A stretch of 64,000 nt of DNA from Ramlibacter albus (GTDB lineage Bacteria > Pseudomonadota > Gammaproteobacteria > Burkholderiales > Burkholderiaceae_C): contig NZ_JACORU010000012.1 in NCBI RefSeq assembly GCF_014297445.1, positions 62,001-126,000 on the forward strand. The letters run 5' to 3'. Made by a program: the position numbers and the translations under genes. The notes under the pieces are model-generated. The model saw nothing but the letters and a program-made list of their open reading frames with translations, ran no database searches and was not told where the DNA came from. Below, piece after piece: positions 17,001 through 34,632 of this stretch. Within the stretch, counting starts at the first letter, position 1. Every line of letters begins with the position of its first letter.

Positions 17001-17318
17001 GGGCGAGCTCCTTCAGTTCCGCGGTGGCGGCGTCGAAGGCGCGCTGCAGGTTGTCGAGCGGTTCGATGTCATCCGGCAACCCCCCCGTTTCGAGCTGCCG
17101 CGCCAACGCGGCGAAGTCCGTCGCACCGAAGGTCATGCCGTTCGACTTGAGCGAGTGCGCGGCGCGGCGGAAGCGGTCGGCCGACTTCTCGTGCCACGCG
17201 GCCCGCAGGTCGGCGATGATCCGCGGCCCTTCCTGCAGGAAGGTGTCGACGAGTTCGACGACGAAGTCGGCACCGGCCGTCTCCTGCAACTCCCGGAAGA
17301 TGCTCGTGTCGATCGCCA

Positions 17319-17319
<1 letters not shown>
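16993..17319 (-). CDS. Hpt domain phosphotransfer protein
   Basis: A 108-residue single Hpt domain. The phospho-accepting histidine is H55 in RRAAHSLKSNGMTFGA, the hallmark motif. It would carry phosphate between the receiver domains of the giant kinase and the receiver of the cyclase. The ATG overlaps the TGA of the kinase gene by one base and its TGA overlaps the cyclase start by 8 bp, so the three proteins are made together. The start gives MAIDTSIFRELQ, the usual Hpt N-terminus. Longer frames upstream are antisense-like shadows within the kinase gene. Confidence 0.92.
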
Positions 17320-26909
<9,590 letters not shown>

Positions 26910-26956
26910 GGGCCCCCGTCCTCGCGGCCCACTCTACAGGACCGGGGCGGGTTGCG

Positions 26957-27241
26957 CTATTCCTTCTTGCCGGGCTCGGTGCCTTCGCCGAGCAGGGCGA
27001 GCATGCCGCCTTCGAGCGCGTCCATGTGGCGCGCGAGCTGGGGCGTCTGCTCCTTGGCGATCTTCATGTAGCCCTTGAAGGCGCGCAGCAGCGTCGGCCG
27101 GTCCGGGTGGTGCAGCAGCACCGTGGCCAGCGCGGCCTGCAGCACCTGCACCTGGCCCGCCAGCAGCAGCTGGTTGTCCATGAGGCCCTGGATGCTCTGC
27201 GTGTGCACGTCCAGCAGGGCCTTGAGTTCCTTGTCGTCCAT
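26957..27241 (-). CDS. Hypothetical helical protein (94 aa)
   Basis: Not recognised. The protein begins MDDKELKALLDVHTQSIQGL and appears fully helical. A heptad-like first half (MDNQLLLAGQVQVLQAALATVLL) is followed by HHPDRPTLLRAFKGYMKIA and a charged C-terminus ending PGKKE. No signal peptide or membrane segment. It lies 20 bp after the LysR gene on the same strand and upstream of nothing else on that strand until the kinase, so it may be co-transcribed with lysR. A coiled-coil or small adaptor role is possible but unsupported. Confidence 0.6.
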   Translation of the reverse strand: MDDKELKALLDVHTQSIQGLMDNQLLLAGQVQVLQAALATVLLHHPDRPTLLRAFKGYMKIAKEQTPQLARHMDALEGGMLALLGEGTEPGKKE

Positions 27242-27261
27242 TTCGTCTCGCGATGCGGGTG

Positions 27262-28254
27262 TCAGCCCATTGTCGCCTTGTTTGCGCCGGCGCGGGACCC
27301 CGCGAGCTTCTTCGATGCGTCGCGCAGCACGGCCGCCAGCGAATCCATCGGCGCGCTGCCCGCCAGCGGCTGCAGGCAGAAGAACGTGACCGGCGGCAGC
27401 GTCCACGCCAGCCGGTGCTGCAGCGGTGCGATGCGGCCACCCTTGAACAGCTCGTCCACCACGTCGCGCGGCAGGATGGCGATGGCATTGGGCTCCGTGC
27501 TGAGCACGGTCTCCATGCTGCGCACGGAGATCGTCTCCATGATCGCGAGCGGCGGCTGCACGCCGGCCGTGACGAAGATGGTGTTGTAGAGCCGGCGCAT
27601 CGGCGTGTTGGGCGGCGGCAGGATCCAGTCGAGCTGGGCGAGCTTGTCCCAGTCGAGCGGGCCGCGCGACAGCCGCTTCTGGTGGCGCGCGCCGACGACG
27701 AGGCATGGCTCCTGCTCGTAGATCGGCTCCTGCACGATGCCCTGCGCCTCGCCCTCGTAGGAGCGGCCGATGGCGCAATCGAGCTCGCCCTCGACCATGC
27801 GGCCGACGAGCTGGTCGGTCGTGCCCTCGGTGACGAACACCGACAGGCGCGGGCGCTGCCCAAGGAGGTGGCCGAGCGCGGCGGACATCAGCGCCTGCGG
27901 TACCTGCGTCGTCATGCCCATGCGAACGCGGCCGCCGTGGCCGGCATCGATGGCGGCGAGCACCTGCGACGTGGACTCCAGTTCCGCCAGCCACCTCTGC
28001 GCGTACCGCAGCACCGCATCGCCGGCCGGCGTGGGCGTGAGGCCGCGGCTGGATCGCTCGAAGAGCGTCGTGCGGAAGATGTCTTCCACTTCGCGCAGCG
28101 CCTTCGTGATCGCGGGCTGGCTCAGCCGCATCTCGGCAGCCACGCGGTTGAGGGTGCGATGGCGGTCGATCGCCTGCAGCAGCGCGAGCTGGCGCAGCTT
28201 CAGGCGCGACTGCACGGAGTGGCGGATGGCGGCGGCGGGGTCGTGGATGGCCAT
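27262..28254 (-). CDS. LysR-family transcriptional regulator (divergent from the monooxygenase cluster)
   Basis: A 330-residue LysR protein. The winged helix-turn-helix lies at residues 18-78 (LRQLALLQAIDRHRTLNRVAAEMRLSQPAITKAL, motif shortened: key residues SQPAITK). The effector domain from about 100 on contains the usual GELDCAIGR. It is divergent from the flavin monooxygenase gene with 68 bp between, the classical layout for a regulator of a catabolic operon. A perfect ATAACC-N4-GGTTAT palindrome overlaps its own start codon, suggesting autorepression. The effector is probably the substrate of the cluster or a pathway intermediate. Confidence 0.9.
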   Translation of the reverse strand: MAIHDPAAAIRHSVQSRLKLRQLALLQAIDRHRTLNRVAAEMRLSQPAITKALREVEDIFRTTLFERSSRGLTPTPAGDAVLRYAQRWLAELESTSQVLAAIDAGHGGRVRMGMTTQVPQALMSAALGHLLGQRPRLSVFVTEGTTDQLVGRMVEGELDCAIGRSYEGEAQGIVQEPIYEQEPCLVVGARHQKRLSRGPLDWDKLAQLDWILPPPNTPMRRLYNTIFVTAGVQPPLAIMETISVRSMETVLSTEPNAIAILPRDVVDELFKGGRIAPLQHRLAWTLPPVTFFCLQPLAGSAPMDSLAAVLRDASKKLAGSRAGANKATMG

Positions 28255-28269
28255 AACCGTGAGGTTATA
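28253..28269. promoter_or_regulatory. LysR operator with lysR -10 box
   Basis: ATAACC-GTGA-GGTTAT (28253-28268) is a perfect 16-bp palindrome covering the lysR start codon. On the minus strand it contains TATAAC (28269-28264), a -10-like box 15 nt before the ATG. Binding here would block lysR transcription. Confidence 0.5.
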
Positions 28270-28310
28270 GCGGCATCAGAAAATAGCGCATTCGGGTGAA
28301 CACGAGCGCC

Positions 28311-28316
28311 TAGACT
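28311..28316 (+). promoter_or_regulatory. -10 box of the monooxygenase gene
   Basis: TAGACT begins 12 nt before the ATG at 28323, with no Shine-Dalgarno sequence between. A leaderless transcript is likely. No convincing -35, as expected for an activator-dependent LysR promoter. Confidence 0.4.
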
Positions 28317-28322
28317 GGATTC

Positions 28323-29453
28323 ATGACGAAAGACGTCCTCATCTCCGGAGCCAGCATGGCCGGCCTGTCGGCAGCCCACTGGTTTGCCCGCCTGGGCCAC
28401 CGCGTGACGGTGGTCGAACGTGCCGACGGCCTGCGGCCCGGCGGCGCGCCGATCGACGTGCGCGGGCGCGCGCTGGGCACGGCGCAGCGGATGGGGATCC
28501 TCGCGAAGATCGAAAGCGAGAAAGTGGCGATCGTGGAGCCGGCGCCGGTGCTCGACGGCACGGGCAAGCAGGTCGCGACGCTCGACCTGCGCTGGTTCGC
28601 AAACGAGACGGACGAGGACGTGGAGATCACGCGCGACCGGCTGAACCGCATCTTGCTCGAGTCGATTCCGGAAGGCGTCGAGTTCCGCTTCAGGACGTCG
28701 ATCGTTTCCATCGCGGGTAACGACGTTGCTTTCACCGACGGCGGGCGGGGCCGCTACGACCTCGTCGTGGGCGCGGACGGCCTGCACTCCAACGTGCGCA
28801 AGCTCGCCTTCGGGCCCGAGAAGGACTTCGTGCGGCACTTCGGCTACTACGTCGCGCTCGTCGACCTGCCGCGCGGCCGCGACTGGGGCCGCGCGATGCT
28901 CAACATCCCCGGCCTGACGGTGGCCGTGCGCGACGCGGGCGACGGCCCGCAGGCAATGATGCTCGTGGCGAGCCCCGAGATCGACTACGACTACCGCGAC
29001 CTCGACGCGCAGCGCCGGATGATTGCGGAGTTTCTTTCACGCGTCGATGCATGGCAGGTTCCCGCGCTGCGCGCGGCCTTCACCGACCCCGCCGCGCAGG
29101 GCTTCTACTTCGACTCGGTCAGCCAGACGCACATGCCCAGCTGGATCAAGGGCAATGTCGCGGTGATCGGCGACGCGGGGCACTGCGCGGCCCTGTTGTC
29201 GGGCATGGGCACGACGCTGGCGATGTTCGCGGCCGAAACGCTGGCGAACACGTGGACCGAGTACGGCTGCGATGCGGAAGCTGCGTCGCCGGCGTACCAC
29301 GAGCGCCTGCGCCCTTACGTGCAGCAGTGCCAGGCTTTCGCGCATGAAGGCGCGCCGATCATGGTGCCGCCCACCCAGGCAGCGCTCGACGAGCGCAACG
29401 CGATGTTCCGCGAATACGCGGCGAAGTTCGCGGGGGCGGCCCAGGATGCATGA
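28323..29453 (+). CDS. FAD-dependent monooxygenase (PHBH/TetX-like)
   Basis: A 376-residue class A flavin monooxygenase. The Rossmann motif GASMAGLSAAHWF (residues 9-21) and VVER bind the ADP part of FAD. YDLVVGADGLHSNVR is the conserved DG motif binding FAD and NAD(P)H. VAVIGDAGHCAALLSGMGTTLAM is the GD motif contacting ribityl phosphate. Such enzymes hydroxylate aromatic or related compounds with O2 and NAD(P)H. First gene of the LysR-controlled cluster, followed by an 8-bp overlap with the GAF gene. It lacks the C-terminal thioredoxin-like domain of phenol hydroxylases. Substrate unknown. Confidence 0.88.
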   Translation: MTKDVLISGASMAGLSAAHWFARLGHRVTVVERADGLRPGGAPIDVRGRALGTAQRMGILAKIESEKVAIVEPAPVLDGTGKQVATLDLRWFANETDEDVEITRDRLNRILLESIPEGVEFRFRTSIVSIAGNDVAFTDGGRGRYDLVVGADGLHSNVRKLAFGPEKDFVRHFGYYVALVDLPRGRDWGRAMLNIPGLTVAVRDAGDGPQAMMLVASPEIDYDYRDLDAQRRMIAEFLSRVDAWQVPALRAAFTDPAAQGFYFDSVSQTHMPSWIKGNVAVIGDAGHCAALLSGMGTTLAMFAAETLANTWTEYGCDAEAASPAYHERLRPYVQQCQAFAHEGAPIMVPPTQAALDERNAMFREYAAKFAGAAQDA

Positions 29454-30009
29454 CATGGTGATGACCGCACTGGCTTCCAACCTGCTCGACGCGCTGGGCG
29501 AGGCGCGCGATGCGGACACCGCGCTCGAACTCATTGACCATGCGCGCAGGGTGATCGCCGGGCCGGGCATCTTCAGCATCCAGGTGAACGTGACCACCGC
29601 GCGAGACCCGAAAGGCGAGCTGCGCCTGCAGCGCTTCTACGCCTCGCCCGCGGCCGCGGTGCGTTGGCCGGTGAACGGCGTGAAGCGCAAGACCTACACG
29701 CCGTGGACCGAGACATTGTTCGTACGTGGCCAGCCCTTCGTGGCGGCGGGCGCGGATACGATGGCGCGCGCCTTCGACGACTACGACCAGATGAAGGCGA
29801 TGGACATCGACTCCGTCGTCAACGTTCCCCTGATGAAGGGCAACCTCTGCTACGCCACGTTCAACGTGTTCGGCACGAAGGGCGAGTGGCAGCCGCACCA
29901 GGTGCTGGCCCTGCGGCTGCTGGCGCTTGCAGCCGCACGCTGGGTGCCGCCAGCGGCCGACCTGATGTACAGCTTCGACAACCACGAGGCCGCCGCGCAA
30001 GCGGCGTGA
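29446..30009 (+). CDS. GAF-domain protein
   Basis: A 187-residue protein made of a single GAF-like domain. The features are an initial helix with EARDADTALELIDHARRVI, the core strands around SIQVNVTT, and the segment VVNVPLMKGNLCYATFNVFG followed by a helix in QVLALRLLALAAARW, matching the last GAF strands and helix. It overlaps the monooxygenase gene by 8 bp if the ATG at 29446 is used; ATGs at 29455 and 29461 are alternatives. Stand-alone GAF proteins beside catabolic genes are seen in aromatic degradation clusters, where the role is poorly known; here it may bind the substrate. No kinase or enzyme motif. Confidence 0.7.
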   Translation: MHDMVMTALASNLLDALGEARDADTALELIDHARRVIAGPGIFSIQVNVTTARDPKGELRLQRFYASPAAAVRWPVNGVKRKTYTPWTETLFVRGQPFVAAGADTMARAFDDYDQMKAMDIDSVVNVPLMKGNLCYATFNVFGTKGEWQPHQVLALRLLALAAARWVPPAADLMYSFDNHEAAAQAA

Positions 30010-30014
30010 CTGCC

Positions 30015-30425
30015 ATGCCCGGAATCGTCACCGGCCTGAACCACTACACCATCCGCTGCGCGCCGGGCGAGCTGCCGGCGCTGGACGACTTCTACATGCG
30101 CGTGATCGGGCTGGAGAAGGGCAGGCGGCCCGACATCCCCGCGCCCGGTACGTGGCTGTATGCCGGCGGGGTGCCGATCGTGCATCTCTACGCCATCCTC
30201 GATCGCGTTGTCGAGGCGGGCGAGCCCGTCACGGGCCCGCTGGACCACATCTCGTTCAAGGGCCGCGACCTCGAGGCGACCAAGGCGCACTTGCGCGCGC
30301 AGGGCGTTGCGTTCACGCAGGCGCCCGTCCCCGGCTGGAACATCGAGCAGCTGTTCCTGCGCGACCCGAAGGGGCTGAAGATCGAGCTGACCTTCTTCCT
30401 GGACGAGGAGGGCGGCCGTGCCTGA
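30015..30425 (+). CDS. VOC-superfamily protein (glyoxalase/extradiol dioxygenase fold)
   Basis: A 136-residue vicinal-oxygen-chelate protein. The likely metal ligands are H in GLNHYTIR (start of the first module), H in GPLDHISFKG and E in LKIELTFF, the usual His-His-Glu set. Small VOC proteins act as lyases, isomerases or dioxygenases, or bind drugs. In this cluster it could open or isomerise the product of the monooxygenase. It begins 5 bp after the GAF gene and its stop overlaps the GTG start of the hydrolase by 8 bp. Cytoplasmic. Reaction not predictable. Confidence 0.82.
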   Translation: MPGIVTGLNHYTIRCAPGELPALDDFYMRVIGLEKGRRPDIPAPGTWLYAGGVPIVHLYAILDRVVEAGEPVTGPLDHISFKGRDLEATKAHLRAQGVAFTQAPVPGWNIEQLFLRDPKGLKIELTFFLDEEGGRA

Positions 30426-31227
30426 GTTCCTGCAAGCCGGCGATGTGCGCATCGCGTACGAGCGCACGGGTGAAGGGCCGCCGCTCGTGTTGATGCACGG
30501 GGCGGAAGCGAACCGGCAGATGTTCGGCGCGCTCGTGCCGCTGCTGGCGGATCGGTTCACCGTCATTGCGTACGACCAGCGGGATTGCGGCGACACGGAA
30601 TCACCCGCACAGCCCGCGACGCTACAAGAGCTGGCGAATGACGCCGCCGCGCTTGTGCACGGTCTCGGTTGGGAGCGCGCGCACGTGTTCGGTTCGTCGT
30701 TCGGCGGGCGCGTGGCGCAAGCGATGGCGCTGCTGCATCCCGGCTCGGTGGATCGCCTCGTGCTGGGCAGCACCTGGGCCATCCCGCTCACCTATGAGCA
30801 GGCGTACCCCGAGGGCGCGTCGCGCATCGGCGAGTTGCGTTTGCGTTTGCCTGACACCGCGGAGGAGCTGGCCGGCTGGTTCTTCCCCGAGCGCTTCCTG
30901 CGAGAGCGGCCGGACCTGCGCCGCATCTTCGCGAATGCGCGGCCGAACACCGAGCGCTCGCAGCGGCGCACGCGCACGGTTTCCGCGGCGTTGAATCTCA
31001 CGCCCGCTGCGATCGAAGCGCCCACCCTCGTGTTTGCGGGTGCGTTGGACCGCGTGGTGCCGCCGCAGATCACGACGGCGCTCGCGGACAGCATCCCCGG
31101 CAGCCGCCGGCTGATGCTGGACGACGTGGGCCACGTCACTGTCATGCAAGCGACTGACGCCGTTGCGCACGCAATCACGAATTTCCTCGAGGAGACGGAA
31201 CATGAACACGTGTCATCCCGGGCTTGA
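30418..31227 (+). CDS. Alpha/beta hydrolase (GTG start)
   Basis: A 269-residue alpha/beta hydrolase of the meta-cleavage-product hydrolase/esterase type. Oxyanion motif LVLMHGAEAN, nucleophile elbow GSSFGG (S about 96), acid near AGALDRVVPP, and His in DDVGHVTVMQ. It starts at GTG 30418, overlapping the VOC gene by 8 bp. Its last residues (SSRA and the stop codon) are read from a REP-like element, so the natural C-terminus was probably altered slightly. Position after monooxygenase and VOC genes suggests hydrolysis of a ring-cleavage or ester intermediate. Cytoplasmic. Confidence 0.86.
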   Translation: MPEFLQAGDVRIAYERTGEGPPLVLMHGAEANRQMFGALVPLLADRFTVIAYDQRDCGDTESPAQPATLQELANDAAALVHGLGWERAHVFGSSFGGRVAQAMALLHPGSVDRLVLGSTWAIPLTYEQAYPEGASRIGELRLRLPDTAEELAGWFFPERFLRERPDLRRIFANARPNTERSQRRTRTVSAALNLTPAAIEAPTLVFAGALDRVVPPQITTALADSIPGSRRLMLDDVGHVTVMQATDAVAHAITNFLEETEHEHVSSRA

Positions 31228-32023
31228 CCCGGGATCCATGGTGGCGCAGGACGATGGACGCCGGGTCGAGTCCGGCATGACGATCCGGGGCCTTTCGAAA
31301 ACTTTCGGCGACGTCGTCGCACTCAAAGGCATCGACTGCACCATCGAACGCGGCAGCTTCGTATCCATCGTCGGCCCCAGCGGCTGCGGCAAGAGCACGC
31401 TGCTGCGAATCCTCGCCGGCCTGCTCGATGCCTCCCATGGCAGCGTTACGCTCGACGGGCAGCCGGTCAACGGCACCCGCCGCGACGTCGGCTTCGTCTT
31501 CCAGAGCTCCATCCTGCTGCCATGGCGCACGATCCTCCAGAACGTGATGCTCCCGGCCGAAGTGCTCGGCCTCGACCTCAAGGCCGCGCGCGAACGCGCG
31601 ATGCAGCTGCTGCACATGGTGCGGCTCGATGGTTTCGAGGACAAGCTGCCGCGCCAGCTCTCCGGCGGCATGCAGCAGCGCGCCTCCATCGCACGCGCGC
31701 TGCTGCACGACCCCAAGATCCTGCTGATGGACGAGCCCTTCGGCGCGCTCGATGCGCTCACGCGCGAGCGCATGAACCTCGAGCTGCAGCGCATCTGGTC
31801 CGAAAGCGGCAAGACAGTCATCCTCATCACGCACTCGATCCCCGAAGCCATCTTCCTGGGCGACAAGGTGCTCGTGATGACGCCGCGCCCCGGCACGATC
31901 GAGCGCGAGTTGCGCGTGGACCTGCCGCGGCCGCGCACGATGCATTCGATGGCCGAGCCCGAATTCGGCCGAATCGCGGACGAGATCCGCGACCTGTTCT
32001 CCCACACCGGATCGTTCGACTGA
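31202..32023 (+). CDS. ABC transporter ATP-binding protein (nitrate/sulfonate/taurine type)
   Basis: The ATPase of an importer: 273 residues from the ATG at 31202. Walker A GPSGCGKST (residues 58-66), Q-loop VFQSSILLPW, signature LSGGMQQRAS, Walker B ILLMDEPFGALD and switch THSIPEA are all present; it belongs to the SsuB/TauB group. Residues 4-25 are encoded by the REP-like element. The ATG at 31277, inside the element, would give a normal-length N-terminus (MTIRGLSKTF) and may be the real start. The 31202 start overlaps the hydrolase gene and has GAGACGG upstream. The permease follows after 1 bp. Confidence 0.9.
   Translation: MNTCHPGLDPGSMVAQDDGRRVESGMTIRGLSKTFGDVVALKGIDCTIERGSFVSIVGPSGCGKSTLLRILAGLLDASHGSVTLDGQPVNGTRRDVGFVFQSSILLPWRTILQNVMLPAEVLGLDLKAARERAMQLLHMVRLDGFEDKLPRQLSGGMQQRASIARALLHDPKILLMDEPFGALDALTRERMNLELQRIWSESGKTVILITHSIPEAIFLGDKVLVMTPRPGTIERELRVDLPRPRTMHSMAEPEFGRIADEIRDLFSHTGSFD
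31212..31281. repeat. REP-like palindromic element at the hydrolase/ABC transporter junction
   Basis: The outer arms GTCATCCCGG (31212-31221) and CCGGCATGAC (31272-31281) are inverted repeats with one mismatch. The left half folds as CCCGGG-CTTGA-CCCGGG (31217-31233). Its translation HPGLDPGSM...GRRVESGMT is the familiar signature of this element in proteobacteria. It supplies the hydrolase stop codon and the first codons of the ABC ATPase gene. Confidence 0.87.
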
Positions 32024-32024
32024 C

Positions 32025-32894
32025 ATGTCCACCACCTTCCCTGTGACCACCGCCATGCCCGAGGCACCCACCACCCGCCCGCAGCCGCGCAAGCGGTGGC
32101 GCATGGGCCCGCGCGCGAGCTCGCTCGCGCTGCTGGTGGTGCTGCTCTCGGCGTGGGAGGCGGGCGTGCGGCTGTTCCACGTGCCCAAGTTCCTCATCCC
32201 GCCCGTGAGCGACATCGCGGTGGCCTTATGGCGCGGGCTTGCGACGTCGCCGATGGCGAAGGACGGGCTCTGGTACCACAGCGGCGTCACGCTCATCGAG
32301 ATCCTGCTCGGCTTCTTCGTCGGCAGCGCGATCGGCCTGGCGATCGGCGTGATCGTGTCGCAGATGCCGCGGCTGGAGGCGATCCTGGAGCCCTATGTGG
32401 CCGCGCTGCAAAGCCTGCCCAAGGTGGCGGTGGCGCCGATCATCGTGGTCTGGCTCGGCTTCGGCATCGGCTCGAAGGTGGCCATCATCTGCCTGCTCAC
32501 GTTCTTCCCGGTGCTGGTGACCAGCATCGCGGGCTTCAAGGCGGTGGACCCGGACCGCATCGACCTGCTGCGCTCGCTTTCCGCCACGCCGTGGCAGATT
32601 TTCCGCAAGGCCAAGTTCCCGAGCGCGCTGCCCTACATCTTCGCGGGGCTGAACATGGCCGCGGCGTTCGCGGTGGTGGGCGCCATCGTCGGCGAATTCG
32701 TCGGCGCGCAGGCGGGGCTGGGCGTGCTGATCCTGCAGATGGAAGCGCAGATGGACACGGGCGGCAGCTTCTCGGTGTTCATCGTGCTGTCGGTCATCGG
32801 CATCGTGCTCACCGCGATATTGCGGCGCATCCAGCAACGCGTGCTGCACTGGATGCCGCAGGACCCGGCGCAGCAGCGGACCATCAACGTTTGA
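32025..32894 (+). CDS. ABC transporter permease (SsuC/TauC-like)
   Basis: A 289-residue inner-membrane permease. After a polar N-terminus of about 28 residues there are six predicted membrane helices. The EAA loop around LRSLSATPWQIFRKAKFPSALPYIFAGL (key residues: S-A-T-P, F-R-K and the central P-x-x-L-P) would contact the ATPase. It belongs to the BPD_transp_1 family and would act as a homodimer. It starts 2 bp after the ATPase gene and ends 18 bp before the binding-protein gene. The GAGAGAC Shine-Dalgarno-like run lies before the next gene, not this one, so translational coupling is likely. Confidence 0.92.
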   Translation: MSTTFPVTTAMPEAPTTRPQPRKRWRMGPRASSLALLVVLLSAWEAGVRLFHVPKFLIPPVSDIAVALWRGLATSPMAKDGLWYHSGVTLIEILLGFFVGSAIGLAIGVIVSQMPRLEAILEPYVAALQSLPKVAVAPIIVVWLGFGIGSKVAIICLLTFFPVLVTSIAGFKAVDPDRIDLLRSLSATPWQIFRKAKFPSALPYIFAGLNMAAAFAVVGAIVGEFVGAQAGLGVLILQMEAQMDTGGSFSVFIVLSVIGIVLTAILRRIQQRVLHWMPQDPAQQRTINV

Positions 32895-32912
32895 CATCGA
32901 AGGAGAGACTCC

Positions 32913-33998
32913 ATGTTGACGCGACGTGAATTCGGCCTGGGCTCGCTGGCCCTGGCCGCCGTGCCGGCCTTCGGGCAGGGCGTGAAAGTGCTGAAGGTGG
33001 CCAACACCGCCGGCGTGATGGATGCGCAGCAGTGCTTCATCACGAGCGGGCAGCACCCGAAGATCAATTTCTACAAGGCCGAAGGCGTGGACGTCGAGTA
33101 CGTCAACATGACCTCGATCACGCAGGCGCTGCAGAGCCTCATGACGAACCAGGTGCACTTCGGGCCGATGGCGCCGGGCATCCTGCTGCCGGCGATGGCG
33201 AAAGAGCCGACGCTGGACCTCGTCGCGGTCTACGAATGGCTGCCGCGCAACGCGAACGTCATCGTGGTGAAGCCGGGCAGCCCGATCAAGAGTGCGGCGG
33301 ACCTCGCGGGCAAGAAGATCGGCGTGCGCAACCAGGGCGACCCCGGCATCGTCGTCACCAAGACGATGCTTGCGGAACTCGGGCTGAAGGACGACAAGAA
33401 CGAGTACATCGCGATCGGCGACGGCGCGCCTGCCGGTGCGGCGATCGACAACGACCGCGTCGATGCGATGGTGACGTTCGACACGGCAGCAGCGCGCATC
33501 GAGCTGGTCGGCACGAAGTTGCGCTACGTGCCGCTCACGCCCAAGTTCACCAAGGTGGGGTCCAGCTGGATCTGCGTGCCGCGCAAGGCGCTGCAGGCGG
33601 ACCGCAAGGCCTACGTCGGCCTGTTCCGCGCGATGGCGAAGTCCACGCTGTTCGCGCACTCGAACCTCGACGCCGCGATCGACGCGCACTGGGGCGTGTA
33701 CCCGGAGAGCAAGCCCAAGGGCAAGACCGAGGACGAGGCGCGCAAGGAGATGAAGTTCATCCTGAAGGACCGCAAGGAGAACTGGATGCGCCGGCCCGAC
33801 GACAGCGACCAGCGCTTCGGCGCGTCGAGCCTGGAGGAGTGGAAGGCGCACATCGCGGTCGCAAGCGAAACGGCGAAGATGCCCGAGCTCGCGAAGCAGG
33901 TCGACGCCAACAAGGTGTTCAGCAACGAGCTGATCGACGAGGTGAACGCGTTCGACCGCAAGGCCGTCATGCAGATGGCCCAGGCCTTCAAGGCGTAG
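32913..33998 (+). CDS. ABC transporter substrate-binding protein with twin-arginine signal
   Basis: A 361-residue periplasmic binding protein of the nitrate/sulfonate/hydroxymethylpyrimidine (NMT1-like) group. The signal reads LTRREFGLGSLALAAVPAFG, with the T-R-R-x-F pattern of twin-arginine substrates. The mature part has the typical lobe-linker NVIVVKPGSPIKSAADLAGKKIGV and YIAIGDGAPAGAAIDNDRVDAMVTF. It delivers the substrate to the permease. The ligand is unknown, but association with a monooxygenase, VOC protein and hydrolase suggests an aromatic or other organic acid. Preceded by GGAGAG. Its 3' end overlaps nth tail-to-tail by 11 bp. Confidence 0.9.
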   Translation: MLTRREFGLGSLALAAVPAFGQGVKVLKVANTAGVMDAQQCFITSGQHPKINFYKAEGVDVEYVNMTSITQALQSLMTNQVHFGPMAPGILLPAMAKEPTLDLVAVYEWLPRNANVIVVKPGSPIKSAADLAGKKIGVRNQGDPGIVVTKTMLAELGLKDDKNEYIAIGDGAPAGAAIDNDRVDAMVTFDTAAARIELVGTKLRYVPLTPKFTKVGSSWICVPRKALQADRKAYVGLFRAMAKSTLFAHSNLDAAIDAHWGVYPESKPKGKTEDEARKEMKFILKDRKENWMRRPDDSDQRFGASSLEEWKAHIAVASETAKMPELAKQVDANKVFSNELIDEVNAFDRKAVMQMAQAFKA

Positions 33999-34632
33999 GC
34001 GGCGCGGTTTTCGGCTGGTAGTCGCAGTACTGGATCACGGCGCACTGCCAGCACTTCGGCGTACGCGCCACGCAGACATAGCGGCCGTGCAGGATGAGCC
34101 AGTGGTGGGCGTCCACCATGTACTCCTCTGGCACGCGCTCGACCAGCTTCATCTCGACCGCGTACGGGTCCTTGCCGGGGGCAAGGCCCGTGCGGTTGCT
34201 CACGCGGAAGATGTGCGTGTCGACCGCCATGGTGGGCTCCCCGAACGCGACGTTGAGCACGACGTTCGCGGTCTTGCGGCCGACGCCGGGCAGGGCTTGC
34301 AAGGCCTCGCGGTCTCGCGGCACCTCGCCGCCGTGTTGCTCGACGAGGATGCGGCACGTTTCCAGCAGGTGCTTGCCCTTCATGCGGTAGAGGCCGATGG
34401 TCCTGATGTAGCCCTCGAGGCCTTCGGGCCCGAGCGCAAGGATCGCCTGCGGCGTGTTCGCGACGGGGAAGAGGCGGCGGGTCGCCTTGTTCACGCCCGC
34501 ATCGGTGGCCTGCGCGGAAAGCAGCACGGCCACGAGCAGCTCGAAGACGCTCGTGTATTCGAGCTCGCTCGTGGGCAGCGGGTTGGCCGCGCGCAGCGTG
34601 GCGAAGAAGGGGTCGACGTCCTGGTCTTTCAT
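33988..34632 (-). CDS. nth: Endonuclease III
   Basis: A 214-residue bifunctional DNA glycosylase/AP lyase for oxidised pyrimidines in base excision repair. The helix-hairpin-helix LPGVGRKTANVVLN carries the catalytic lysine at K120 and AVDTHIFRVSNR carries the aspartate at D138, exactly at the E. coli numbers. The [4Fe-4S] cluster cysteines C187, C194, C197 and C203 are spaced C-x6-C-x2-C-x5-C. The ATG overlaps the upstream lysR stop (ATGA, 34629-34632), so both are translated from one message. Full length. Confidence 0.97.
   Translation of the reverse strand: MKDQDVDPFFATLRAANPLPTSELEYTSVFELLVAVLLSAQATDAGVNKATRRLFPVANTPQAILALGPEGLEGYIRTIGLYRMKGKHLLETCRILVEQHGGEVPRDREALQALPGVGRKTANVVLNVAFGEPTMAVDTHIFRVSNRTGLAPGKDPYAVEMKLVERVPEEYMVDAHHWLILHGRYVCVARTPKCWQCAVIQYCDYQPKTAPPTP

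Noticed and set aside
30015..30425. Calling the VOC gene an extradiol ring-cleavage dioxygenase
   Set aside because: The protein is a single 136-residue domain; ring-cleavage dioxygenases of this superfamily usually have two to four modules. The metal residues alone do not decide the reaction.
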